Part shown: positions 24,511-36,655 of the stretch, in pieces | How the letters are laid out: each line of letters opens with the position of its first letter | Position numbering within the stretch: position 1 is the stretch's first letter | NCBI GenBank assembly: GCA_037957365.1 | Contig: JARHVA010002684.1 | Location: 1,612,001 to 1,676,000 of the forward strand | DNA length: 64,000 nt | Direction: 5' to 3' | From: Torreya grandis | Taxonomy: Eukaryota > Streptophyta > Pinopsida > Cupressales > Taxaceae | Program-made: the position numbers and the translations under genes | The notes under the pieces: model-generated | Database searches by the model: none | The model's input: the letters and a program-made list of their open reading frames with translations, nothing else | What the model was told of the DNA's origin: nothing

Positions 24511-27345
24511 CCTTGGGATCAATTTATCCCCAATTAACATCCTTTATATATATAAAGAATTAGGTTTATAGGGATGAACTTGGTTAAAATTGCATCACTC
24601 ATTACCATAATTTATTTCTTAGGCTCAATCTGTGATGATGTGGGGGATAATTGATCCCAAATTTACAATTTTTTCTCATAGATAGAGGTTTAAGGAGCTC
24701 AAATTTTCCACAATCACCATCATGATTGTACCTTATATACCTTAAAACCTATACCCTAATCCCTAATCCCTAAATTTCTTAATCCTTAAACTTTAAACCA
24801 TAAATATAAACTCTTTAAACCCTAAAACAATCATTTTAGCCCACATTAACATTATTTAGACTAAGAATTAAGTTCACAGGGCTCAGTTTGGCCTTAATCA
24901 CATGACCAATTACCCCATTTAACTAATTCACTCAATTTTCATGATGACATCGATGGTATACTAACAACCCAAAATCACATTCTATAGTCATGAATGGGTC
25001 CAAGTGATTCAAATTATCCTCAATTATCTTTTCAATTGATCTAGTGTACCCTAAACCATATATACATTAAAACCTAAGCTATAAACCATATGTTCCCTAT
25101 TTACACTATACCCTAAATTGTAAACCATAAAATTCCCCTATTTACCAATTTTAATTTAGTTCTAATTAACATCCTTTGTAGTAAGAACTAGGTTTGAACA
25201 TAGCATATCTAGTGATTAAACATTAATATATAGGTCCTTAAACCTAAACCCTATGCTCTAATCCCTAATCCTTAAAACATAAATTATAAGACCTATGCAC
25301 TAATTCCCAATACATGATGCAAACATACATGCCATATGATATAACTAATTTTATCATGAGATGTCATAAAATGCCCTTTTTAAACCTATGGACAAAACTT
25401 AGCCTTTGGAACACCAATCTAGTTGTGCATCTGAAGTGATTCAAGCCCCTTCAACCTATTTAACCAAAGAGGAGGAGACAATTGATTATTTTAATTGAGG
25501 AGGCATTTGAGGCCAATTTTAACACCTTTAATAACAAGATATTATTTGGGGCAAAATCAAAAGATTGATCTTCTATTGTGAATTAATCTAATTAGTCAAT
25601 TTGTGCAATTCCTTACGTGATTTAGGAAAAATTGAGCCCTTAAACCAAATTTATGGCTCAATAAATTATATAACATATATGTAATATGTACATGGCATAA
25701 TTAACCCTAATTTTATTCGAAATGTAAACATGAAGGTAATCAAGTCATAATTAGGTGAACAAGTAGCTCAAATGTTTTTCAATTACCTTAGTGATTAGAC
25801 CCTATATCTGATATCTTAAACCCTAAACCTTGTACCATTTAACTTTAACCCTAAAATCTCTATCATTTACATTAAACCCTAAGCCATAATACCTAAAACC
25901 CAAACCCTTTAAATTATATACCCTAAACCAATAACTTTAGCCCCAATTAACATCCTTTATATATAGTAAGAATTAGGTTCATACGGATGAACTTGGTAAA
26001 AAATGCATCACTCATTAATCAAAATTGACTTAATTAGATCAATATATGATGATGTGGGGGTTAATTGAGCTCAAAATCACATTTTTTACTCATAAATATA
26101 GGTTCAAAGAGCTCAAATTTACCCTAATTACCTTCACGATTGTACCTTATATACCTTAAAACCTATACCTTAAGCCCTAATCCCTAAATTTCCTAATCCA
26201 TAAAATCTAAACCATATATATATAATATTTTAACCTAAAACCAATCATTTTAGCCCAAATTAACATCATTTAGACTAAGATTTAAGTTTACAGGCCTCAG
26301 TTTAACCTAAATCACATGATTGATTGCCCCTTTTGACTAATTCAGTCAATCTACATGAAGACATCTAGGGTATAATGATAACCCAAAAACACATTCTATA
26401 GTCACAAAAGAGTCCAAGTGATTCAAATTATCCTCAATTATCTTTGTGATTGACCCTATGTACCCTAAACCATATATACATTAAAACCTAAGCCCTAAAC
26501 CCTAAACCTAAATACTATACCCTAAATTATAAACCATAAGATTTCCATAAATTTACCAATCAATTTAGTCCCAATTAACATCCTTTGTAGTAAGAATTAG
26601 GTTCACATGGCATAGAGCGATTAGAAAAATTATATATAGGTCCTTAAACCTAAACCCTATGCCCTAATCCCTAATCCCTAAAACATAAATTGTAAGCCAT
26701 ATGCCCTAATGCCCACTACATGCCACAAACATACATGCCTTAAGATATAACTAATTTTATTATAAGATGTCATAAAATGTATTTTTTAAACCTATGGCCA
26801 AATTTTTTCCATTGGAGTACCAATATAGCCATGTATTTGAAGTAAATTAGGGCTATTTCAAGCCCCTTCAACCTAATTACATGAATATAAATTGTGATTT
26901 GAGGGTTTATTATCTCTAATTTACCTTAATCACCATCATTATTGTACCTTATATACCCTAAAACTTACACCTTAAACCCTAATGCTTAAAGTTCCTAATC
27001 CCTAAACTCTAAACCATAAATATAAACTCTTTAAATACTAAACCAATAATTTTATCTCAAATTAACATCACTTAGACTAATAATTATCTTTGTGATTGAC
27101 CTTGTGTACCCTAAACCTAAGCCCTAAACACTATACCCTACATTTTAAACCAAAATTTTTCCCTATTTACCAATTGATTTAGTCCCAATTAACATCCTTT
27201 GTAGTAAAAATTAGGTTCACACATGGCATAGAGTTATTAGACCCTATATACACCCTTAAACCCAAACCCTACATGCCCTAATCCCTAAACTCTAAAACAT
27301 AAATTGTAATCCATAATCCCTAAACCTTATGTACTAATGCATTAA
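24511..27345. repeat. Higher-order tandem repeat (~1,413 bp) rich in CCCTAAA-like motifs
   Basis: The block from 24531 recurs at 25944 (offset about 1,413 bases; further anchors 24841/26254 and 25162/26572), and a third, internally deleted copy runs to about 27345. Each copy is itself built of related sub-blocks of about 315 bases. Each sub-block has an ATTAACATC(C/A)TTTR...TAAGAATTAGGTT word followed by a stretch of CCCTAAA, CCCTAAT and CCATAAA variants. The CCCTAAA words are the plant telomere motif in scattered, diverged form, so these are interstitial telomere-like repeats and not a chromosome end. No ORF. Confidence 0.85.
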
Positions 27346-27394
27346 TCCATAATCCTTAATACCTTATCTATATTAAGCATAACACATTTGCATT

Positions 27395-27625
27395 ATTTAA
27401 TAACATGATCATGTTAATATAGGCAATACTCAATTCTCATTACCAATAACTAGCCCCAAAGCTTATATTAATAATAACATGATCATGTTATTACATAATG
27501 CGATCATGTTAGTACATAACACAATCATGTTATTATTAATACAAGCTTCTCAATGTGTTGGATGGAGCATAATCTTGTACAACACATAACATGATCATGT
27601 TATGTAATAATGTGACCACATTATG
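27395..27625. repeat. Cluster of GATC-centred palindromes (cluster 2)
   Basis: Contains perfect palindromes TAACATGATCATGTTA (27401-27416), AATAACATGATCATGTTATT (27473-27492) and CATAACATGATCATGTTATG (27585-27604), plus half-matching words such as TAATGTGACCACATTA. It lies about 250 bases upstream of the transposase-like pseudogene. Confidence 0.85.
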
Positions 27626-27849
27626 ATTATTTTAGACTAAACTCACTTCTCAATGACTACTTTTAACCCAAATTGAGAATTATGTCCCCACAAACATTCT
27701 CTACATACTTCTATGAGATTTATGGTATCTGTGTACTTGACCCCACCTTTGAAAACTTGTCAATTATCCCTTCTAATGGGTGATGGATCATGTTTTAAGA
27801 AGAGGAAATGTTTAATAATAAAACACTAGAGTAATTAGAATATTTGAGA

Positions 27850-30800
27850 GAGAAACACATGGTATGAATGTAAAATTTTTATGGTAGACAAGTTACAAAC
27901 TTAATCTTGATGAACCAAATGCCATAGATAATGAGTCAATTGACAATAATGAATTAAATAATGATGAAATTGACCACAATCAATTAAATAATTATTAAAT
28001 TAACCATAATGAAATAGATAATAATGAAATTGAAAATAATGAATTAGTTAATATTGGAAGTTCACATTCAAATTTCCAAGCTTTTGATTTTGTTGATGAT
28101 GAGTCTATGTATGATGCTTCACCCCCCATAAATGAATAAAATTTGATGGAAACAAATAATGATGAAATTAACCATCAATAAAATTTCATGGAAACATATA
28201 ATTAATAAATTAAAAATGAATAAAATGTTATCCCACCTCTAAACAATGAAATTAATAATGATTTTGAAACACCCTCTCAACAAATTCCACCATTACCAAC
28301 ACCTCCAAGAATTATGTATAGAAACTACAAGTACTTAATTGAAGTTGATGAAAATATTTTAGAACCAATGCATAAAAAAATATTTGATCACCATTCAAGA
28401 GACTCGATCAACAAATTTGGGATACTTTCTTTCATAATTTGGATTATGATAGTCAAAGATGTCAATTATCTGTTTCATTGATAAAATTGATTAAGATGAG
28501 ACCTATAATGTACACATTAAGATTAAGAACATCTAACACGGATGATGAAGAAAATGAAATTGTTGAAAATCTACATGATGCATATCATAATGTAGGCCCA
28601 AAATCATGCACCAACAATTGTAATACTACCTAGTGTATACTTACAACTTGTGCAGTAAGTGATAAAATAAGGAAAAAATGAATGGTTTTAAAATTAAGTC
28701 AAACACTTAATATAAATAGAAAAGTAGTCATGAAAGCAATTAAAAGACGTGAAAGACTTAATGAACCTAATACCAATGATCTCTAGGCATTCTATGGTAT
28801 ACTTCCATGAAATGACAAGGCTATAATAGATACTCTCAAAGAGTTACTTACTCAATTTTGGATAGGCGATACTAAAGTTTCACCCAATGCAAGAGATGTT
28901 GTGAAAATAATAGTTGGTTCTCGTAATTGTGAACCACATCTGAAACATTTATTGGATATGACTCAAACATAATTATACTCTAATTTTTTTGAAAACATTC
29001 ACAAATTTGTATTTGTCAAAGATATTTTTAGATGATAAAATCATTGTGTTAAAATAGATCACACACACACCACTTATTGTTGTAGGCAACATGTTGAATT
29101 TTTAATGCACTATGATGTTTTTCACCATATTCATTGTAATTTGCATACTAAAAACTTTTTTTAGGAGTGTGGCATTGAATTTCAACCAAAATTAGCCAAA
29201 GAATTTATTTCAAATATCTTTTACAAAAGACCAGATGAAAAATTATGTAACAACAAATCATGTTTAAATATAAATTATAGTGTTTGTGGTGGATTGCCAA
29301 AATTAAAAAAATGTATCTATGAGGAGATTACAAGTGCAAATAGATAGAAATTAGTTAGTTTAAGTAAATATATATCAGTGACTTATCAAGTAAAAGATGA
29401 TAAAAAATCTAAAAGGTGTGAGCTTGTTACAAAAAAGATACTTATTTTTGAATTTTTGGTCAAATCTATGGAGAAGATTATTTATGAGTATGTAAGACAC
29501 ACACACAGGGCTAGATGGTTGGATGAAAATTTAAAGATAAAAAAGGATACATTCCCACTTGCTTCAATTATTTCATTAGTTGTTTTTATGAAAATTACAC
29601 ATTCAAACCCCAAATGTAAATTCAATCATAGTATTACAACTAATCACAAGTTGTCATATTCATGCATATAACATTCATGTATGTACCTAATATTATCGAG
29701 CAATAATAAAAAATATTAAGGGAGTGCCATTTATATATCAATGATGATAGATCACATTGTTCAAAGTATGTGCAAGGTTGTTTTTAGAAGTTCTATGAAT
29801 AGTTGAGTTAAAGGAACATTATTTTCAATCAACATTACATTGATTAGACAATTGCACATTGTAATGAAAAAATACATAGATATTTTATTGGTTAAGCAGG
29901 ATGCACATTACCACTGGTGTAGAACACATTTGGAGTTTTACTAAGGATGGTCATAGAAAAGGGGAGCATAATAGTGCTAGAGCATGTGTAAAAAGAGTTA
30001 TTACAAGGGAGGGGTTAAAATTTGAAGAGGGTGTTTATTTAACAAATGCAAAAACTATATTTGAGTGGTGTAGTGAGAACATGTGTCATGGTGCTCAACC
30101 AAATACTACTTGTTCATAGACATTTCTAGCTGATGGAGGAAGAACACTTGGCAAATTATGAGGATTATATGAATCTAATGAGTTCAAGTGACCTCCACTC
30201 ATTTCATATCTCAAATCTAAGTTCTTGGACTATTCATATGAGACACTTGGCATGTTTTTGTTCTACATGCATGTAATCTGTTTGGAATAAATGTGATTCA
30301 CAAGAGTGGGTGGATGATTGGATTTCCAAACCTCTAATTTCAATCAAAACATATCAGGTTCCAATAGCATTGCAACTTAAAAATATGAAATCATCAGATG
30401 ACTTTGACTATGTATCTAATCTAGTACATCCAGATAAAATATTTTTCATTATATACAACTTATTCTCATTATATATCTTCATATTGTCACTAAAAATGTT
30501 TTTTGTGATATAGGGCATGTTTTTTCAATTATTTTAGATGAGGATAATGAAGAAGGCACTACTTACTAATTATGTCAGTGTGTACAGAGAAAGAAAAAAT
30601 TGACTTCCCCAGTTATAGATGGAGAAAACATTAACTATCCCACTAGGTCAGTGTTAGTCATTGGAACTTGGTTTAGATGATTTCCTATCAAATATATAGA
30701 TTAATGGTTTTTTGAAGAGTTTGAAATGCATAGGAAGATACTTCACTATTCAAATTTTATTCTTGAAATGAATATTCATTACAAAAATATTATGGGAGGC

Positions 30801-30962
30801 CATGCTTCACTATGGAAAGTTTGGGAGTCAGACCATGAAGCTATTCTTGATACCATCAAGGTTAGAGTAAATCCTAGTGATTCATTGGATTTAAATATGA
30901 AGGTATGTTTAATTTTAAAATGTAGATGTAATAAATTTTACCAAATGTTTTTTATTTTCTAG
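27850..30962 (+). pseudogene. Broken gene of an uncharacterised, probably transposon-encoded protein family
   Basis: Coding traces run collinearly on the plus strand but are cut by stops and frameshifts. In order they are: an Asp/Asn/Glu-rich N-terminal stretch (27910-28130); WDTFFHNLDYDSQRC (about 28420); TKVSPNARDVVK (28870-28910) followed by EPHLKHLLDMTQT; a Cys/His stretch YCCRQHVEF (29080); CGGLPKLKKC (29285); YINDDRSHCSKYVQGC (29735-29785); LDNCTL (29844); EHIWSFTKDGHRKGEHNSA (29918-29975); CFCSTC (30250); and a C-terminal domain with GTWFR and FPIKYID (30660-30705). As I recall, proteins with SPN...D, then SDNC and GHGKG...DGAGA blocks occur widely in plants and animals without a known function, and the spaced acidic residues suggest an RNase H-fold transposase. 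That role is inference. Splice-like GTATGT/TAG near 30903-30962 hints at an intron. Confidence 0.55.
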
Positions 30963-31099
30963 GTAGTACATATAAATTTCATTTTTAATTACTTACTAAT
31001 AATTTTTTATAGGTTAGTGGTGCCAGATAAGTTCTACCTTCACATGGCTAGCATTGTTAGTAAATAATTATATATTATTGAATACAAGAGAATATTAGC

Positions 31100-33055
31100 T
31101 TGGAAATGTTTGAATCTCAGGTTGGATGTGATCAAAGCTCAAGAAATTACTTACATGTTTTATTTTATGAGTATTTGAACTTAGGCTAAAAAATATATTT
31201 TTCTTGTATTGGGAAGGGTGTTTTTGAGGTTGGAATGGGTGGTGGGTTTGTCAAACGAGTCTGATGGTAGGATAAGAACCTATTAATAGACATTATCCAC
31301 CCCATATATGTGTTGGTAGTCTCATTTTTTAATCAAGAAGCATCAGAACTAGAGTTCTGCAACCATAACTTAAACTTTGACAACATTTGTTGTCAGTGTT
31401 TCTGCTCTTCGAAACATTAGTGAAAATGCACTTTCAGGTAGATTTAAATGTTATGGTAGTGTGATAACTTTAAATTTTTATATCTAAATGTGAGAAAATT
31501 TATATATTCATAGATGGATTTCTTATAGGTGTAAATGCTAGTTGGAGCTCAAGAAATTGCTTGTTCATTGATAAAAACTTGTATTTTTTGACTCATCATT
31601 GTATCTTGTCTAATAGATTGATCTCAAAGCCTCCACCTGAGTGATATGAGGTGTGATTAGAGGGATTAAATAGTTAGGGGAGGTATCTAAAGACTCATGT
31701 AAATTAGTTATATTTTTCATTTTATGCATGTTGAACTTAGGCTAAAAAATTACATTTTTCTTGTATTGGGAAGGGTGTTCTTGAGGTCAAAATGGGTGGT
31801 GGGTTTGTCAATCAATCCTAATGGGAGGCCAATAAACTAGTCATAGATGTTATATTCCTCCATTAGACATGTTTTAACTATCATTTTTCACTTAGGAAGC
31901 ATCAAAACTAAAGTTATGCAACCATAACTTAAACTTTGACACCATTTGTTGTCAGTGTTTCCGCTCTCTTAAACGGTAATGAAAATACACTTTCAAGCGG
32001 ATTTGAACATCATGGTAGTGTGATAAAATGTAATTTTACTATATAGATATGATAAAAATCTATAAATTTATAGGTGAAGGTCCTCGAGGTAGAAACGCTA
32101 GTTGGAGCTCAAGAAGTTGCTTGTTCACTAAGAAAAAGTTGCATTTTTGGACCCACCATTGCAACTTATCTAATGGATTGATATCGAAAATTATAACTGA
32201 ATGCTCTAGGGTGTGATTAGATGGATTAAATAGGTAGGATAAGGATCTAAAAATTAATGGAAATGACTTACATTTTTTAGTTTATGTATGGTTGAACTTA
32301 GGCTAAAAAAATTGCATTTTTCTTATATTGGGAAGGGTGTTCTTGACGCTGGAATGGGTGGTGGGTTTTTCGATCGAGCCTGATGGGAGGCCAAAAACTT
32401 GGTATTAAATATTATCCACTCCCCTAAATGTTTTAAAAGTGTAATTTTTCACTTAGGAAGCATAAAAATTATAGTTATGCAACCACGACTTAAACTTTGA
32501 CAACATTTGTTCTAAGTGTTTCCACTCTCTGGAATGGTAGTGAAAATGCACTTTTGAGTGGATTTGAACATCATGGAAATGTGATAACATGTAATTTACC
32601 TATGTGAACATGATAAAAGTGATAAATTTGTATTTTTAGGTCTTAGAGTTATAAATTCTAGTTGGAACTCAAGAAGTTTCTTGTTCACTGCCAAAAAATT
32701 GCATTTTTGGACTTATCACTGCAACTTGTCTAACAAATTGATTTCAAAGCTTACACATGATTGATATAAGGTGAAATTAGAGGGATTAAAGAGGTAGGGG
32801 TGGGATATGATTGTTCATATAAATGACTTACAATTTTAATTTTACACATGTTTGAACTTAGGCTAAAAAATTGCATTTTTCTTGTATAGGGAAGGGTGTT
32901 ATTGAGGTCAGAACGGGTGGTGGGTTTATCGATCGAGCTTGATGGGAGGAAAAGAATTTGGTCATAGAAATTAACCACCCCCATGAACATTTTTTAAGTG
33001 TCATTTTTCACTCAGTAATAATTTTAAGTAAATTTCTACAACCATAACTTAAACT
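31100..33055. repeat. Satellite-like tandem repeat, unit about 560 bp, four copies
   Basis: The anchor GAACTTAGGCTAAAAAA occurs at 31177, 31733, 32294 and 32854, giving spacings of 556, 561 and 560. Each unit also contains TTGTATTGGGAAGGGTGTT, a GGGTGGTGGGTTTGTC block, a CATAACTTAAACTTTGACAA block and AGTTGGAGCTCAAGAA. Copies are clearly related but diverged. Non-coding; the minus ORF at 32751-32990 is incidental. Confidence 0.9.
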
Positions 33056-33108
33056 TTGACAACTTTGATAACTTTGACAACTTTGACAATTTTGACAACT
33101 TTGACAAC
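33047..33108. repeat. Minisatellite of AACTTTGAC words
   Basis: A 9-12 base word repeated about six times. It grows out of the AAACTTTGACAAC word of the fourth 560-bp unit, so it looks like local slippage that ended the larger array. Confidence 0.85.
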
Positions 33109-33144
33109 TTAAACTAGAGACCTAGAAACTTAATGAGGAATTAA

Positions 33145-33356
33145 CATATTGACCTATTAGGTAGAGGTATAAAATCACTTGATCTATTAAACTATTGACA
33201 TATTTACCTATTAGGTGATGGTAGAAATTTAATTGACCTATTGACCTATTAGGCGGTAATTGACCTATTGACCTATTAACCTATCAAGTGGTACTGAGTA
33301 ATTGACCTACTGACCTATTAACGTATTGAATTATTAAAATAGAAATTGACTTATTG
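33145..33356. repeat. Minisatellite of TTGACCTATTAGG words
   Basis: Irregular repeats of TTGACCTA/TTGACCTATTAGGTGGTA over about 210 bases. Confidence 0.8.
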
Positions 33357-36177
33357 TGGATTATCCATTTATTATATGTGATTTAATTATTTTCATGTTA
33401 TCTTTGAAGGTCCTTAAGGCCATAAATATATTGTCATTTGTGTAAGGTTGCAGGTGGATGAGTGACTGTAGGTGGTAACCAAGAAGTGACTGTAGGTCAC
33501 AATAAGGAAGGGAGATTGGAGTGATTCCACTAGGTTGGTAAATTATGAGTTATCATTGTATTATTTTTGAATGTGTTGAACCTATATATACCTATAGAGA
33601 AATAAGTAAGGCATTTCTACATGGAGAACTCAACAAAAAGGGTTACTTCTATCCATATACCTTGTTTTGCCTATGATAGTCCAATATGAAAGTAAATGGT
33701 TGTTTCGCATGAAGGGAATATGAATTTGGTGTATATATATATATATATATTGATAATTATCATTGATTTGGAAGGTTAATTATTGTTTATATAAAAGATA
33801 ATGGTAAATAATCAACATATGGTCCTCTAGAACAAAGAAACCCTATATACACCTTGTTATAGGTTAACAATCACATTACAAAGGGAAGTAAGAGTTGTTT
33901 CTTAATCTTTTAAAGTATGAAATTGAACATATGGACTTGGAATATGGTTACATAAAAAAATGGGTTTTGAATCTCTTATAATATTCATGAGAGAATTAAA
34001 ATTGAATTAATACTCCATGTTGCTATCATAGGTCTGTAGGGTGCCTTATTGTGCACAATCAAGATAGAGAGGAGAGAATTTTATTGTTCAAATGTGTATG
34101 ATAATGGATATAATGGTTTGTATGGTTGGTGAAATTTGGAAATAAGGTAGTGATAATTTTACAATACCTTAATAGAGTCCTTGACACTCATTGATACACA
34201 AACCCTATTGTCACAGTCCTAAATATGACTCAAAAACCTGTGTTTTGATGGTTATAAGAGATAATAAAGAGAAATTATATGTCTCACCTATTTTAAAAGG
34301 TGTGTGGGGTGAAAATAGACCTATACGTGGAATTTTTTTCCTTTTAAACTTTTTATAACTCAAGATATTTAATTATATAGCCCCTCGACTTGTGTAGAAG
34401 CCTAACTAAGGTTTCAAGAGTAAAAACCCCATAGAAAGAGTTTTAACACTTAGAAATTAATGAAAATTAATAATATGACATGATTTGATTTATGGAAAAG
34501 GAATAAATTGGTTTTGTTTTGTTTCAAGTCTGTATAGTATGGATTGGTGATTATGGATTTAAGATAGGGTTAATTAGGCCTAATTGAAGGGTGGTTTACA
34601 AAGGAAGTGTGGTCTAGGAGTGGAGTTAAGTCATGAAATTTGACAAAAAAAATATAAGGATATAGAGGGTAGCTATAAAAGGTTTTAAATATCCATAAGA
34701 GTTTATATATTTTTCAAACCAATAGAATTTTCACCAAAAAAGGCTACAAGCCTAAGGAGACCACTGTGAGCACTATATGTGGAATTGAATGTTAAAGTGA
34801 ATTTGAGAACTTTTAAGAGGTTAAGGCAGGTGTGATTTGACTATGTAATAACATATATGATAGAATAATAACTTCTTGATACCTATATCAAGTTTTGGTA
34901 CTTGAAACCTAAGAGGATTGCTTAGTGAGAAGATAGTGAAAGAGTGAGAGGAAGTTTGTGAATGGAATGTATGAAATGAGTTAGAGAATGAATGTGAGAG
35001 GTTTTTAAGAGGCCTAATGACACCAATAAGTGTCTCTAGAGTTTAAAATAAGTAGGTACAAAGAGAAAAATTCCATTAAGCCTAAGTGATAAGAGTGTCA
35101 TTAGTCATTTCCACTACACACAATGAAATAAAAACTTTAATTTAAAAAAATATGGGGGATTTGATATTTATATAATTGAAAAGAATAATTTTTTAATCCT
35201 AATTTGTGTACAAAATTAAATATGAGATATGACAGATAATAGTTTGGAATATCAAAACAACACTATACAATAACACACAATGAAATAAAAATTCAATATA
35301 AATTAGATAGATGATCATTATAGGCATACAATATAGGCACATGTGTCTAATGTCAATAATACATAGATTTCCATGATAGACATAAAAAAAATTACATCTA
35401 CCAACACAGTATCTAATGTTGGGTGAATGTCATATATGCATATACAATGCCAAAAATGCATAAATTTACATATAGGCATACAAAAAAGTACATCTCATGT
35501 GTAAGACATCTTATTCATTAAATAACCTCCCTCTTTTTGCCTTCCTCAAAGAAGACTCTCCCTAGGATGCCCTAGTAGTAGATGGAGACCCCTCTAATGC
35601 CTTAGATTTCTCCAAGGTCTGACTGTAGGTCCTATGCTCATAACTAACTTGTAGCTGAGCTTGTTCAAATACAAGAATTATTACAAAATTAACATAAAAT
35701 ACATTCAAAAAATTATTAAGAAATTAATTTTAAACTACAATAAAGAATCATTTAAACATGCACTTACTACAAGCTTGTGATCCTGACCAATCTATTTTTC
35801 ATGCTTAAACAAGTCAATGGAAGTCTTCAGTGTCTGAATAGGCATCTTAAATATAGAAGAAACATGAGAAGTTTCCCTACTAATCAACTGAATGAGACTA
35901 TCAGATGTCATAGGATGAACCTACATACACAATACATCTATATAACATATATTTACCCCAAGTACATGTACTCAAATTATTAAAACAAGTCTATTTTTAC
36001 AATTCAAAATTACAAGAACTAATATATACCTCTATCACTACCCATGCAAATGACATTGCAGCAATAATGCTTATGTTATCTCAGCTCATAGAGAGGGAGG
36101 AGTGTCTACTCCAGCCATCAATTGTTCATGTAAACAAGGTCTCACTTACTTTTATATAAAGTATCAAATCCTATATA
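33357..36177. other. Mostly non-coding DNA with possible minus-strand exon relics
   Basis: AT-rich, with a TA microsatellite at 33731-33752. At 35520-36130 the minus strand shows three short open stretches: around 36130-36000, 35935-35780 (including a LIQLISRETSHVSSIFKM run) and 35670-35520 (including SYEHRTYSQTLEKSKALEG). They are separated by splice-like GTAAGT and AG boundaries and could be exons of an eroded transposon gene or host pseudogene. I cannot name a family. Nothing else in the stretch is assignable. Confidence 0.35.
33731..33752. repeat. (TA)n microsatellite
   Basis: About ten TA units. Confidence 0.85.
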
Positions 36178-36179
36178 TG

Positions 36180-36326
36180 AAAACCATGCATATCATGAAA
36201 AGACAATGTAAACTAATAATCATGGAAGTGTAACTACCATACAATGTGCATATCATGAAAATACACTATAAACCAAGAATCATGGAAGTACATAACTACC
36301 ATACAACATGCATATCATGAAAACAC
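36180..36326. repeat. 60-bp tandem repeat interrupted by an LTR element
   Basis: GCATATCATGAAAA recurs at 36188, 36248 and 36310 (spacings 60 and 62), each followed by ACAATGTAAACYAAGAATCATGG-like sequence. The third unit breaks after GAAAACAC and resumes with AATGTAAACCAAGAATA at about 38661, on the far side of the inserted element. Confidence 0.8.
36322..36326. other. Left target-site duplication (AACAC)
   Basis: Pairs with AAGAC at 38656-38660, 4 of 5 bases identical. The uninterrupted first unit of the host 60-bp repeat has AAGAC at the same place, which supports the pre-insertion sequence. Confidence 0.65.
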
Positions 36327-36655
36327 TATTAAAAAATAGTTCTAACATTAGTTTTTTACATGTGATAAAAGACTAGCTACTATTTACCATGTGTTAGTTA
36401 CCACGGTTATATGCAAATTTTGTTATTAGATTGGTTATTCAAATATATTATGATAAAAATATATCCATTTAATAGTTAGTTTGTTAGTGTGATTTAGTTG
36501 TGTGAGATATTGGTGGATACTGTATCTCCACAATTATAAGAATAGTTTTTCTATATAATGTAATAGTATTCTAATTACTAAAAAAGTGAAGTTGATTGAC
36601 CCCAATTATTATTTTTGAGCCTTCAACTCTTCCCCCACCAGGGGCATTTTCAATA
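36327..36655 (+). repeat. 5' LTR of a compact non-autonomous LTR retrotransposon
   Basis: 329 bases, nearly collinear with 38337-38655. It starts TATTAAAAAATAGTTC, where the partner has TGTTAGGAAATAGTTC, and ends CTTCAATA-like before the primer-binding site. A TATATAATGTAATAG segment (near 36560) may be the promoter. Confidence 0.85.

Noticed and set aside
24700..27330. CCCTAAA-rich sequence as a chromosome end
   Set aside because: The motifs are scattered and diverged, embedded in a larger tandem repeat, and flanked by ordinary DNA on both sides.
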